64,000 nt of DNA, from assembly GCA_013396755.1 (NCBI GenBank), contig VWZF01002477.1, forward strand, positions 223,691-287,690. Reading direction: 5' to 3'. The DNA is from Sclerurus mexicanus. Its lineage: Eukaryota > Chordata > Aves > Passeriformes > Furnariidae. Below the pieces are notes generated by a model. That model was not told the DNA's origin and made no database searches. It saw only the letters and a program-made list of their open reading frames with translations. Position numbers and translations under genes: made by a program. Position 1 is the stretch's first letter; every line of letters begins with the position of its first letter. Of the stretch, positions 12,855 through 25,734 are shown piece by piece.

Positions 12855-15005
12855 AAACTGAGAACCTACACTGATCATCTAAAGTTGGGTTTTTTTTTAA
12901 ATTGTGGCTCCACATGTACTAACTCTCTATTCCCACACCCAGTTTAAAAACAGTGAATCTTCTTCCTTTGTGAACCAGACAAAAGGTATGAACTTTCCTT
13001 AGGTGACAAAGGTAGGGCTCCTAAGTCTGCTGAACACCACTAAGAGCTTGCTAGCTAACACATTTGCATATTCCAGTTTGGAAACACCACCCATGCCTAC
13101 TGCCTAGTACACATGTCGATCAGAGTTCAAAGCTAGATGCCTGTTTGATCACCCTTCAGAATCTCTGGGTAACTCAGGCTGATGAATTACATACAGGCAA
13201 CCTTGCATTGAGTTCACTATTGCTTATTTGTGTAGAATGTATCTAGCAAAAACTGTTGTGGTAAAATTGGGGCTGCACACAGACAATGTCTCTGACACAC
13301 TGCATAGTTGGACAGCTGCATGTACATATACCTGTCACACAAAGTGTGCAAAGAGTCATTAACCAATTTTGAGGATTTTTACATAGGCATACACAAAACT
13401 TTCTTTTCAGAAGGGTGTAAGTAGAACTGATAATTCTGAGTTTTTCATACTAAAGCTGTTGATTGTTGGGAAGTTATTTTATACAAAGAAGTGCATCACG
13501 ACCCTGCTTTTGCAAAAGCATAATGTTACTTATCCAGCTATTTTCTGTCAGAGCGTACCTTGTTAACCAGAGTAGTGGTTGCAAGCACAAGCCAGGAATG
13601 CAATGGCTCTGATATAACAAAAATCCACTAGAGCTGGAACAATCTGCTTTGATCTATAATATTCCTACAGGGAAGTTTTAAAAGTCATAAAGCTCTCAGA
13701 CCTACTTACTGAGGTAAGTACTGGGTCACTATATATTTAGTAATGATAACACAAACCTCAGAAAATATAGTGTATGAAAAAATTTCCTCCAAGTAACTAC
13801 ACAGGGGGAAACAGGAAGGGGTTTGCCTGAGTGTGTTTTTAATCACTTCTCTTTGTACGGAGAAATCAGTGAATGCTCTGTTATATTTTCTGTGTTCTAG
13901 GAGACAAGAATGCTCAGAGAAGGTCTGTAATTATTTCACTCAGACTTCCATTTATAGAGGGAGCTCAAAAACAACTGCAGCAATCCCATTGAAAAGTTGG
14001 ACTTTGGGAAAGAAAATAAAAATCTGTCTTCCTCCATTTTCCTCTGCCAGCTGGATGGTGGAAAAGTATTCTGTGGTTTACAGGCACCTGTAAAATAACA
14101 AGGTGGTAGCCTAAAATTAGATTAACTGGGCATTTACCTGGTAGCACCATACTGTAGTGATGAGGTAAAATCAGAACAGATGCCTCTTGAAGATTTCCTT
14201 AGGGCTTCTTTGATAACGGCATAGTCTCCCTTTATCCGCAGAGCAAGGAAGGTCCAGGCCAGGAGTTTCCCAAAGGCAAACAAATGGCTCTGACTGTTAT
14301 CCTGCCTACTTTGTACCACACAGATATGAACCCTAGATCCATGCACAGAGCAGTTCATGGCTGATATCTCTGTAGATATTTTCTCATGGTAAACAAGGGT
14401 CCAAGTCCTTGGGTAGCCCAAGAGTCAAATGCCTCAGACACTTCCATTACCTGCTCACATAACTGGAGATGATTTCTAGTCGATTGGCAGGTTGTCTTCT
14501 TGCTACTTTAGAACGGTGTGGTGATTTTGTTGTTGTTTTTTGTTTTGTTTTGTTTTGTTTTCTTAAAGAAGTTGCCTGCTACACACAGTTTAGGATGTGT
14601 GGTTTTTTATTATGATAATCATAGTGCATAGCAGAGCTCATCTGACAGGTACCAGTGAAGCCTTTTTCAGATGGCATGTAAGACTTCTTGAAACCCATGT
14701 AGTACTAGTATAGCAACCAGCAATTAAAAGAACATCAGAGGCAAATAATAAATGAGCAAAACCTTCGGGTTTTGCTGAGCATCATGGTTTGAGCAGGAAC
14801 ACCAACCAGAGCTCACCCAAAATCTTCATTCAGGAGGCAGCTCACCAAAACCAAGGGACAACCAGGGAGTTCACATGAAACACGCAGATCTGGTGAGTCA
14901 TGATGTACCCCCTGACACCCAAAACATTGGCATATCTGTGTCCTGAATACGTTCCTGCTGGACCGGGATGAGGTGGTCTGAGCAGAGGTAGGTATTTCCA
15001 TACTC
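12855..15005. other. Intergenic, no gene recognised
   Basis: No gene is supported here. A TTTTG microsatellite lies at 14,540-14,571. The block at about 13,430-13,560 is unique-looking AT-rich sequence. Open frames at 13,833-14,093 and 14,134-14,421 have no recognisable protein family. Confidence 0.55.
14540..14571. repeat. (TTTTG)n microsatellite
   Basis: About six tandem TTTTG units follow a TTG-rich lead-in. It reads as a plain simple repeat with no gene context. Confidence 0.85.
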
Positions 15006-15588
15006 TGCTGGTTTTGGCTGGGATAGAGTTAAATTTCTTCACAGTAGCTAGTATGGGGCTGTGGTTGGAACTTGTGCTGAACACAGTGTTGATATCACAG
15101 GGGTGTTTTCATTACTGCTGAGCAGTGCTTACAATAGCCAAGGCCGTTTCTGCTCCTCACCCCACCCCACCAGCAATTGGGCTGGGGGTGCACAAGTTGT
15201 TGGGAAGGGACACAGCTGGGACAGCTGGCCCCAGCTGGACCAAGGGATATTCCAGACTGTATGACATCATGCTCCGTACATAAAGTGGGGGAAGAACGGA
15301 AAGCGGGGGATATTTGGAGTGACAGCATTTGTGTTTCCAAGTCACCATTACATGTGATGGGGCCCTGCTCTCCCAGAGATGGCTGAACACCTGCCTGCCC
15401 ATGTACAGCCGTGAATTAATTCCTTGGTTTGCTTTGCTTATGTGTGCAACTTTTGATTTCCCTGTTGAACACAAACCCACAGCTTTTCTAGCTTTTACCC
15501 TTCTGATTCTCTCCCCCATCCTGCTGGGGGGGAGTGATCAAGCAGCTTCAGGGGGCTTAGCTGCCACGTGGAGTTAAACCACAGCACA
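15006..15588 (+). mobile_element. Solo LTR of an avian endogenous retrovirus
   Basis: The element starts with 'tgctggttttggctgggata' and ends near 'gttaaaccacagcaca', matching the start and end of a family of bird ERV LTRs abundant in songbirds. Internal hallmarks are 'ctgctgagcagtgctta', 'gacacagctgggacagctg', 'attccagactgtatgacatc' and a TATA-like 'gtacataaa' at 15,276-15,284. No internal gag, pol or env sequence and no second LTR flank it, so it is a solo LTR left by recombination. The flanks tactc / tactt give a possible imperfect 5-bp target duplication, which would suit an ERVL-type insertion; this is tentative. Confidence 0.85.
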
Positions 15589-16902
15589 TACTTCTGGATG
15601 GTTTCTCTTAAATATTTGGCCTTTCTTAATCGCATCACAGGGTTAGAATTGCAATGTTCAACCTTTTGTTATTTTCTCTCAACTACTTACTAGCTTTTTT
15701 ACCTGTAGATTTATTCTTTTCTGACTATGTTAATTTCCTCTAATTATTGTTTGTTTGGAGTTTTGTTGTTATTGTTGTTATTGTGATGTGGCACTCCTCA
15801 CTGATAGAGTCCTCCACACAGTCTTCCTATGGAGTTTCTTCCCTCAGAAACTCTAGCACCTTTCTCTCACTGTTTTGGCACTTCAGCTCTATTCTTTTTC
15901 AATCCCTTTGTTTGTTTGATTGTTAATATTGCCAAGCATGGTAGCACAGCAATTAAAGCTTTTCTAGCTCTCATATTCCTCTCAGTTGTGACACTTGCTG
16001 TTTGAGTTTGAAAAATCTGATGTTGTGTTTATGCATTCCACTGAGCTTGATCTTCAATTACTGTTGTGCCAAAACATGTCCTAAAGCTTATACTGTGAAA
16101 ATCTTTGTATTCTTTTCTTTTGAAATAGTTTTGTTTTTTTCCTAAATTTATAAATAATGAACCATTAGACTAACAGTTTTGCTTACTATATCTACAATAA
16201 CTTTGGCATTCCTCCCTTGTTTCTGCTCAGTGATTTCACTACTTTCTGCACCATGGAAGGCATACTCTGCAGAAGCTGGTGGTAAAATTCTTCCTGACCC
16301 ACGCCACTCTCACTCTCCAAACTGCCATCTGATGACTAGCTGTGTCAGTACGTTCTAACTTCCTCTGCTATTCCCTTTTTCTAATTCTGCAAGGAACTCC
16401 ATTGAGTAAACATCTCCTATAAATGCACCTTTGTATTTGGGGGAAAATATCACAGTCCTTACTGTCTTTGCACAGCTTGCACCAGTGTGCAGTTTCATCC
16501 AAACAGCACTAATATCCATTACAGTCTGGAGGTTGCCAATTGCACAGATCATCTCGAACACAGTGATCACTTGCAAGAAATGAAGTAAGAGTGAAGAGTT
16601 CTTCCAGCTGGAAAGACTCCCTTTTCAGCTGTTGAGTTCTGATTCAGCCTTGCTGTGATGCTCATGCTGGGCACTTCTCAAGGTGTCACTCAGTGAAGAT
16701 GTTCTCCTTCATGCAGTTTTGCTTTCTTCAGTCTGATGATGGATTACTTTTGCAAGGTGGGCTGATTTCTAGTTGCATTGTATATTAGGAGCTGCTGAAT
16801 TTAAACATTGATCTTTAGCTTTCTGACTGCCTCCACTGATGATCAATTTAGGTTTATTCATAGTGATATTTGCAGGATTACTCTAGGTAAGAACAGAAAA
16901 CA

Positions 16903-16929
16903 TTTGCATCCATCAGTAATGGATGCAAA
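16903..16929. repeat. Perfect 11-bp inverted repeat with octamer-like arms
   Basis: TTTGCATCCAT and its exact reverse complement ATGGATGCAAA are separated by the five bases CAGTA. Each arm contains ATGCAAA, which is seven of the eight bases of the POU-factor octamer. It could form a hairpin, or act as a paired binding site in opposite orientations. No gene is nearby. Confidence 0.7.
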
Positions 16930-19034
16930 GAGCCTGATTTGATCAGTTTCACTTGATTTATTTTAATAGGAATAAAGCTCATTGCAGCCAGTTTGGGGAA
17001 ATTTTGTCAGCTACTCTTTTTGATAAAAGTTACTCTCCAAGAAGCTTGATGAATTTGAGTTATTAAATATATTTGTTGAGATTCACATTATTTCTTCTCC
17101 TGTTATGGAAAACATAAATGCTAAGAATGTTGCAATTGAATGTTTTGATCTAACTTTCTGTGGTTCACAAGAAGGGACATATTTAGGCTGTAACTAAGCT
17201 TAATCTATTTTATGTGGTATAACTGAAAGAGGGTAAATTACAGGTGAGGTGAACATTTGAATAATTAGAATTACCAGAGATTAGTCAGTACTTTAGTCCT
17301 GTGATATTTCTCCTCTGAGAGTTTGTGTATGAATGATAACTAGATGTTCAGATCTGACTTTAAAAATCTTCATTAATATGTGGCTGAACAAATTTCTAGC
17401 ATGTGACAGGGCATGCTTTGTGAATAACTGTGGTGAGTTTATCAGCTTCACTGACTTGAACACCTATTGCTTTTTGACAATCATTTATTCCAAACACCAT
17501 TATTTGGGCATCAAAGTATGGAAACTCCATGCAGTTGTTCATCTGCAGAGTGATGTTCAACCAGTGCTGTTGGCTTGCTGCCATTCATTCCTCCTCTACT
17601 GTGTGGGTGTCAAGCTGGCAGTCCCTGAGCACAAGTCATAGCAAGCCTTGGGGAAGCAGTGCCCTGGGAAAAGGGATAGCCAAAGGGATAACTGAAGACA
17701 CTACTCAAGGACAACACCACTGGATAAATCAGCTTTAATGAATGCACCAAGAGAAGAATAGAACTACTTCCTACATCTTGAATCTCAATAGCATGTCAGT
17801 TCATTAGACAAGATATAAACAAGTAAGTAATTCAAACAGGATGTGTCTATTAGTGGGGGAAAAAAATCCAGCATTAATTGCATGGCTAAGCAGTCAGGAA
17901 GGGATTGCTGAAATCCATTGTGCATATCTCCTGAACTGCTCCGATATCTGCAATTTTTATATTTGTTAATATTTTGGCAACCTCCTCCACACAAGATCAA
18001 CTCTAATGTTGTTTGTTATCTGAACTCTGTATAGTATTGTAGTGTTGTTTCATCAACTGCTTAAAAATAAGGATGAGCTATTAATTTAAGTAAATATCTT
18101 AATTATATCCAGTAACCACCTATTGAAATTCTCATTGCTTTGAAATGCTTTTTATCTTGTAGATCAAAGCCTTATGGCTGGATGTGACTTTTATCCCATC
18201 TTTCCTAGGGAAAATGTCTAACTGACATCATATATTGTCCCTCAATTCCTTACACACAGTGGATACATAAATCTCAAAGTTGCAGAAACACTGCTTTTCA
18301 TGTTAAAGCAAACTAAAACCTGTCTCCCTTCCCACAAGCTATGCCACAGAGGTCCACATTTTAGTGTCCCATAGGGCTGATGTTTGCAATGCCTTGTACC
18401 TGGAAATGAGCCCATGGTCACTGGAGGGTGTGCTGTGCAGCATCCCTGGATTTCAGCTGTTGGGAGAGCAACATGGGAATATCATCCAGGTGTTCTGATT
18501 TCTCATGCTCTTTAAAATTAAATCTAGATTCCCTGGGCCCATCTGGTTCGTCTTGAGGTGGTGAAGGGGCTGATATTGGCAATCACAATGTCCAATCTCC
18601 TAGGTTTGGCTAAAAGCTTTCTCCTGCTTATTGGTCAGCAGGCAGGCCTTATTCTTTCGTGAAAGAGTATTCCCATAAAACAGCTTCTGAATCCCTGTTG
18701 AACATGAGAGCCAAACTAACCAAGTGGTCTTATGGTAACTTGACTGGTGAGATGAAGTTGATGTCTTGGGATTTGCCACATGGTACAACCTGGCTGTGGC
18801 TGCAGGTTCCTATGCACTGGGACAGGACTGAAAAGCAAGTGAATCCAAATCTTCTCACTGTATCTCTTCCTATCCAGCTACTGTGAAACACATCCCCCTT
18901 ATTAGACCTGTCTGCTGTACTTTTATCAGAGTTGGATTTTTCCAGCTGAGTGTGCAATAAACTTCAAAAACAACTGACAGCCTAGAAGCACATCTTATAA
19001 ATAAATACATACATAAAGAAACAGACAAATTGAC

Positions 19035-19060
19035 AAATAAATAAATAAATAAATAAATAA
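19035..19060. repeat. (AAAT)n microsatellite
   Basis: About six and a half tandem AAAT units, preceded by degenerate 'aaatacatacataaa' sequence of the same type. Confidence 0.85.
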
Positions 19061-19689
19061 GCATGTCTTCGTTACTACTTTAGAAGAGCTCTGGTAGCAC
19101 TTTAGCCTGGATGAAGTATGAAAGAACAAACAGGTGAAAAGTAAGACAATGTATTAGGTGGCTAAATGGAATTAAATGTGTAATTATGTGATAGAGGGTA
19201 TGGTTATGAATCACAAACCATGCTGCCATTTTTAAAATGAGTGCTGAGGTGAAATAGACCACGCTATCATTTTAAATGACACAAATGGGTCTTAACCTTG
19301 TTTCTTTCTATCAATCTTGATTGACTATAACTTTTTAAAAGCAGCGTGTAATTGTTAGGAATGCATTTTGCTCTGTTTTCAGAGCGTGCTCCTGCTGAAG
19401 TGTACGATGAGTCACCTAATTGAACAGGGATGGGTGTTATTATATAAGGAGAAAAACAGATTATAAGTACCACCCAAGTACCAGTGCATATTCTGATTTT
19501 GATTACAGTAAACAGATTTGGAAATATTTTATTTTATTGATAAAAAAATTAAATATGCTGAAAATTGGTTGAGGCTGAAGGTTTTAGGGACATTAGTTTG
19601 AAAAAAAAACCAGACAAAAAAGCCTCAAAAATATATTTTTGCATCTACTGACCAACCAAAAATTCCAACATCTTCCAGTATTTATGAGA

Positions 19690-20050
19690 AAGAAGAAAAT
19701 TCTCCTCTTTTCTCAATCACTAAAGAATCTTGTATTTTCATAACACCATGAAGAAAAAGATAGAGAGCAAGGGATGTTTCCAATACAAGATACAGACACT
19801 AGAGCAGAGGATGGTTTATAAAATATGGACTGTAGCCTTAAGGTAAAGATGGAGGCTGTGTAATCGCTTACATTATTTGACTGGGTGTGCCCACACCACG
19901 GGGTTAGTGCTAAAGGCAGTGGCAAACAACAGCCGATTATCTTTCTGGCAAATCCCTGACTGAATGACGTCAGAGCTATTAAAAATAATGAGTTGCTCAT
20001 ATCTCACAAAGCACTTTGCATAGACGTAAATCGCTTACGCAGCATTTCCC
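19690..20050. promoter_or_regulatory. Candidate noncoding regulatory block with CRE
   Basis: This block has a perfect palindromic cAMP-response element TGACGTCA at 19,965-19,972. A MEF2-type YTAWWWWTAR match (TTAAAAATAA, 19,979-19,988) lies only six bases further on. The ten-base word AATCGCTTAC, which contains a CpG, occurs twice on the same strand (19,862-19,871 and 20,029-20,038). CpGs are otherwise scarce in the surrounding DNA. The motifs are seen; regulatory function is inferred. Confidence 0.3.
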
Positions 20051-20399
20051 AGGATGGTGGGAGGAGCAAGAAAACCTTTCCCCACCTGGGGATGGTGAGC
20101 ACTCTGGTGTGGGCACCTGGCACAAGGACTTAGCCCTGCCTTCCACTGCTCCAAGCACGGCCTTATAGCTGCATTATGAGCTGTTAGAAAGACCACCAGC
20201 ACTACCAAGGTTAGCAGTTTCCCTCCATGAAAGCTTAGCCTGGTGTTACTTAAGCCTGAAGTTTCTGTGCTGAACTGCAGTGCCATGGCATTGCCCAGTG
20301 CGCTGTGTGCCTGATGCAGATGGAAAGCACCCAGAGGTTCAGGACTGACTGTCTGTACGGCTTAGCTTGGAGCTAGGTCTGTATATGGTGGGGTGAAAC

Positions 20400-20987
20400 T
20401 GTTAGAGGTAAATGATGCTAGGCTGTAAAATAGCAATAAAAATTTATTGAAGATTTATACAAAAGGCAAATAAGCAAAACAGCGCGCTGGGCTGCCGGGG
20501 AGACCCCTGCTCCACTCACGGCACGCAAGCGCAGTAAGCAAAAACAGTAACTTTTATTCCCTCATCAGTTCCCCTCCCATAGTCACTTGTTATTCCTCCA
20601 TTGGATCTGAGTTTGCAGGTCTGGTTCTGGTTGGCTTCCCTGCAGGCCCGTTTCAGTTGCCAGGTACTTTCCTCTCCATAGTTTTAATTAGTCCTTCGTC
20701 CTTGAGGCCTGGTGTGTAGCTCATTGTGTAGGTATCTTCCAAATGTCCATCTTGGATCCTCTCTATCGTCCTCATTCTTGACCCTTTTATCTTTGTCCTT
20801 CCCTTTGTTACTTTATGCGTGCTAAGAGACAATATGCTTTTTAGAAAAATAAAATACAAAATACTTATTCAGCAAGGCACAATAGTTTGTCTTTTCAGCT
20901 TAAGAACTGCAAGCAGCATGACTATCAGCTTACAATGCTGACAGATTCATTAACTATTCGGCAACTTACAATCTCCCAACCTTAACA
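20400..20987 (-). mobile_element. Solo ERV LTR, minus strand
   Basis: On the minus strand the element runs from TGTTAAGGTTGGG to CCTCTAACA, so its termini are the inverted pair TGTTA...TAACA expected of an LTR. It has the U3-R-U5 order. There is an 'ggaataaaagtt' TATA-like site, then a GC-rich segment with a CG-rich 'agcgcgctg' core (+ strand about 20,480-20,530), then an AATAAA signal (its reverse complement lies near 20,443 on +). Length is about 588 bases. No internal retroviral genes flank it. Flanks gaaac / gaaca are only a rough target duplication. It differs from the LTR family at 15.0 and 54.0 kb, and I cannot name its family. Confidence 0.75.
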
Positions 20988-23900
20988 GAACATTGCTTAT
21001 AATAACATATATATGTATATATGAATATAACATGCAATACAATCTAATGAATAAACTACTACTAAATTGATGAGTAAATTCAATTACTACTACTAATTTA
21101 TTACAAAACCATCACTCATGTTGACCTTCCTAACAAGACCTTGCTCAGGGTGACTTCTTTCTCTCTAGCAGCAACTCCTTAGAGTAAAAAAAGTCTCATG
21201 TAAAACCTCAAAGTAGGATTAGTGACTTTTGTAGGTTTTTGAGGCTGCTTTACACCCTGGTGGCACTCAAAACCCCTCAGTCTTTCCAGGACCCAGCTGG
21301 AACACAACCAAACAAGTGGGGGCATACTGCTCTGACACCAGGTTGGGTTCTGGATGCCAGATGGGGTGAGCAGGCAGGGTGGGCATCATAGTGGGCAGGC
21401 AAACAGAGGTTAGAACTAAAAAGGAGATGTCTCCATCTGCCATCCCTCTCCCCTGGCTGGCCTCTGGGCTCTGGAGGAGATCTCCCCCAAGTCTCTCAGC
21501 CCCACTGGGTGGTGATAGGTGCTTCCCTCCCATGGTGGTATGGACTGATTCTTCACAGCCTCACAAGCCATCTGGACTGTGAAAGGCCAAAGAAAACAAA
21601 AGCAAATGGTAAACAAATCTGGTGTGTGGGTCTAGTTTTTTGTCTCCTATACCTGCTTCTCAAGAATTTGTTTTCCTTCTGACAAGGGATCCAGTCCTGC
21701 TGCTCCTTCAACTGTTCTTTCCTCCATATGAATAAATCAGTGCATTTAGACTTACCAGGCTTCAGGTGGACATGAACCTGGTATAATGTGGCTTGGCTGC
21801 TGTAGACCACCATACTACTAATAACTCTTCAGTTTCTCCAGGACTTAAGGTCCCTCATACTTCTCAGTAAGTTATATTTACATGGTTCTTCTATGACACA
21901 GCAAGTTTGTAAAAAGCCACAGCTGCAAAAAACAGTCTGTTGAGATCAACAGATGGAGTTCAGTCGTGCCCCTCACTCTGATTTCAAATCAGGCCATACC
22001 TGTTGACACAGATGGGCCATAAAGCAGACTTTACCTTAAAGTTTTTTACATTTAATAAACAGGTAAGGAGAACATACAGGCATTCCTAGGCATAACTACA
22101 CCCAGTTTGATTTATACTTACATTCAGAAAAGACATGAGCTGAAAGCCATACTGAAAAATGCATGTAGGATTTGGGGTGTGTGTGTGGTGTGTGCAGATC
22201 AGCATGTATCACCATGAAGGCATTTGCATACAAACACTTGAATGCAAACAGGGAGGGACAGTCTGTGGTGCACAGACTTTGTATGGCTCTGTAGGACTTG
22301 CCTTTTATTTTAGCTGAGATTAACATATAAATGCTAGGATCTAACTTTTATATTAAGGATAAACAGTTGCTTGTTTTAGAATGAGCTTAGGTGGATGAGT
22401 TAATTAAAAATAATAACAGTTTGCTGGCTGCTAATTAGGAAATTAATTAGTCATACAGTAAAGTGTCACTTCTGCATGTGAAGGAGCTGACTTCAAGTTG
22501 TCTTGGAGGAGACTGGCTTTTTGCCAGCACCAGTAAGTATATTCACAGAAAAAAAAATAAACACTGATTATTGATGAGTACTTTTCCTTTGAATAACAGG
22601 AGATTTGTTCCATTAATAAAATAATGAACTACATTCTTTTCACCAAAGAGATGCATCCTCTCTCTTTCAGTAGAAAAGAGCTTCTGCAAGCTTCCAATGA
22701 TCAAAACTGAAAAGGAAATGCATTGATGTAAGGTGTTGGTTTAAACTACTTGGTTCTCTGGTGTAGTAAGTTACATGAAACCACTGCTCTTTGGATGGCA
22801 AATTAAACACTAAAATGAAAAGTAACTTCCCACTTTTGTCATCACAACAGCAAGCTGCATTTAACAATGTCAATGCCCTTGGAGTCAACCTTCCTAGAAG
22901 TGTTTGCTGTTCTCTAGTTCTCCAAAAAGCATGGTGCTCATGGTATAATGAGGAAAGCAACCACTGCACTTGCAAGTAAGTTAAAAACTGTGTCTGAAGA
23001 TGTTCAAAGTCAGGAACAGATTGTCTCAATATCAGTATCATTTTAGGCAGTCTTAAGCTAATTTCCTAGCCAAGAACCAACACAACCTCGTAAAACCCCC
23101 ATGCTTTCATAAAGAAAATAGCTCTTGACAGTTGTGGGGCGCAAGATGCAAAATGCAGCCTATGTGTAAAAATAGGTGTGTTAATTATAGTACTGGGAAC
23201 ACATCCTCACATCATGTTGAAGGCCCAGGAAAGCACGTGAAATCTTGTGACTCCAGAGCTGATTAATGAGATTTCACTGGGGTAAAAGATGGCCTCCAGG
23301 ATATAGATAGGTGTATATATTACTCACTGCACCAGGAGCTCACCACCAGAACAGAGGTGAAGCTCTGCCTCTGTGAGGATATGAGCGCACTGTGATGCCA
23401 ATACACCTGAAAGAGCAGCAACTATGTGCAAGGGAACACTTCAGAGCAGCTGCTGGGCCTGATGCAGTACCTGTGATTACCTCTGTGTGAAATGCTGCAA
23501 CTGCATCACTGTGGACAGTAAGCCCAGCTTCAGTACTGAAGCAGGAGGAGGAATATCATATCTAATTAGAATCATGGAGAACAGGATTTAGGCAGGCAGA
23601 ATGTAATCTTTCAGCCCAATATTAGATATAAAAGTGATGGCTTATTCTCCATCTTCATGTAGAATCTCAAGGGATAGTCATGTGGCCAGCATTTCCCGTA
23701 CCACCTGTCAGGTGATAGTTTGTGCTACAGAATTTCGTGGTAGGTGAATAGCCAGGACTGGATGGGAGAGAAATGCACTGTTTGTCACAGCTCCTGACTG
23801 TTTTTGAAGCACATATGCTTAACAACACAAACACAGCCCTGGCTTTGGGATGCTAAGTGAGACTATTGATCCATACAGGCATCAAGACAGATCTCACTTT

Positions 23901-25532
23901 GACAACAAATCTGTTTAAAAGTCATGTTTATCAAATATGAAGGGTCTACAGAATAGTACAGTTACTAGACTGAATCCGGCCATGATTAAAAGAACGTTTC
24001 TTTTTAAATAATATTTAGGAACATTCTGGGAATAAGTTTCAAATAACTATCTTACTTGATAATTCAAAGAAATATCCTATGATGCTGCAGGGACTGAAAA
24101 CCTTTGTCAGGGAACAAAATGTGAATTGTACCAGCAGTTTGATACCTGCCACTGGCATATCCCTGTGCTTTGAACATGCAAGTGTGTACTGTGAAAGCAC
24201 CAGCCAATGCCACCTGCCTTTTTCTTCTATTCCTGGCATACAGTCTTGAGCAGTGGTGAGAGATTACCAAGTATTTTAGTCACTAGCATGATAACAGAAA
24301 ATGGTACATCATGGCATTTCAATTGGAGGAGGAGCAGAGGATGCATCTTGCAATTTTAACAAAAGAAGTGAGATACTCTCAAGCAAAATAAAATGAAACA
24401 CTCAGTGGATTGTGTTTCATTTGATATTTTCTTTAAGGTAATCAGTGTTTACAAAAACATTCCCACACACATTATTGCAGCTGAAAGGAATTGTTCCTTT
24501 TCCAATTGTTACCCAATGCTGCCACTAGTTCATTTATTTGAGTTGTCTTATCTTTTATCCTCTAGTAGAAGAAGAAGAGAACCTGTATTAAAACAAAAAG
24601 GAGATCAGATTTCCAGCTATCCAAACCAGAAGCGACAGTAGTGGATCCATGAACAGGAACAGAGACAGTGCCAAGACAGGTGTGGGTTCACACTAGCCTT
24701 ACACATTCCTGCCATGTGAGACACACCACTCCTTGCAGTGGCAGGCAGAGAGCAGCTTGCTGCGAAGTGTTTGTTTTAAGGTGAGCAGTTTTCTGTCCCT
24801 GGAGTGATAAAAGTTCAAGTCATCATATCCATCAGTGGGGTGGCAGCAGGTGCTTGCTGTGCCCATGAAGCAAAATGGCAAAATTAGACGTCAGAGTCTC
24901 TGTGTAGCAATCCTGAATGTTTTGTGCCATATTTGCCAAGCAGGCACTGCCTGAACTGCTGTAGTAACATGGTGATAAGAGGCAACATGTTTGAAAGTCG
25001 GTGATGGAAGATCAAAATGAGGAAATATAAAGTAATAGCAGTCTTGAATGTGAAAGGATTATGAGATTTTGTTTTGTAACTGGCTAATTTTTCATTCTCA
25101 GTTGTGACTGAGTCCTGGGAGGTTGTGAGACAGAGCTTAGAGGGTCTCTTCTATGAACAGACATCCTCCTTCTTATAGACAGCATGATGTCCTCATGAAT
25201 ATATCTGATTTTGTATGGATTGTATGCCAATTTCAGATGGAGAAAATTGGTGCTAAGGATCTTCTAAAAGCCTTGATGAAGTAGAGAGAGAAGCTGTGTT
25301 GGCCTCATTAATTCTGTCAGGCTCACTTGGCACCTTATGCACGTAAAGGAACCAAATATGTAGTAAAACTAAGCGAGGTAGACAGGATCTTCTCAGACAT
25401 GCAACAGCTTCAAGACCCCCAGGTCCAACGCAGGTTCCCCAGAAGAACAGCATGAGCAACCTCGGGGGAAAGCAAGGAATGGAAGCTGGTGACTTCTTCT
25501 CTATCTGAAGGCCTGTAGCTATGACGTAAGTT
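20988..25532. other. Intergenic, no gene recognised
   Basis: No gene is supported. TA-rich sequence occurs at about 21,003-21,030 and a GT-rich run near 22,172-22,192. A cluster of homeodomain-type sites lies at 22,400-22,450. The open frame at 22,667-23,041 (-) has no recognised family. Confidence 0.55.
22400..22450. promoter_or_regulatory. Cluster of homeodomain-type TAATTA sites
   Basis: Three TAATTA-core sites occur within 51 bases: TTAATTAA (22,400-22,407), CTAATTAG (22,431-22,438) and TTAATTAG (22,443-22,450). Each is palindromic or nearly so. Such clusters are typical of homeobox-bound enhancers but are also common by chance in AT-rich DNA, so this is only a candidate. Confidence 0.25.
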
Positions 25533-25725
25533 CATAAAATCATAGAATCATAGAATGATGGAATAACTTGGATTGGAAAGGACCTTAAAGATCATTTAGT
25601 TCCAGTCCCCTTGTCATGGGCAAAGACACTTTCCACTAGACCAGGTTGTTCTGAGCCCCATCTAATGTGGCCTTGAACACTTCTAGAGATGGAGCATCCA
25701 CAGCTTCTCTGGGAAACCTGTTCAC
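25533..25725 (-). mobile_element. CR1 LINE 3' end, minus strand
   Basis: It starts with the repeated octamer tail seen in reverse ('aaatcatagaatcatagaat') and continues with 'ggaaaggaccttaaagatca', 'actttccactagaccaggtt' and 'catccacagcttctctggg'. It breaks off after about 190 bases, next to a CR1 ORF1 fragment in the opposite orientation. Confidence 0.95.
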
Positions 25726-25734
25726 TGCCCTCAA

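Larger units (their letters stand above)
15589..20399. other. Intergenic, no gene recognised
   Basis: No exon or RNA gene is recognised. Contents worth noting are the hairpin at 16,903-16,929, an AAAT microsatellite at 19,035-19,060, and a candidate regulatory block at about 19,690-20,050 with a full CRE. These are listed separately. Confidence 0.55.
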
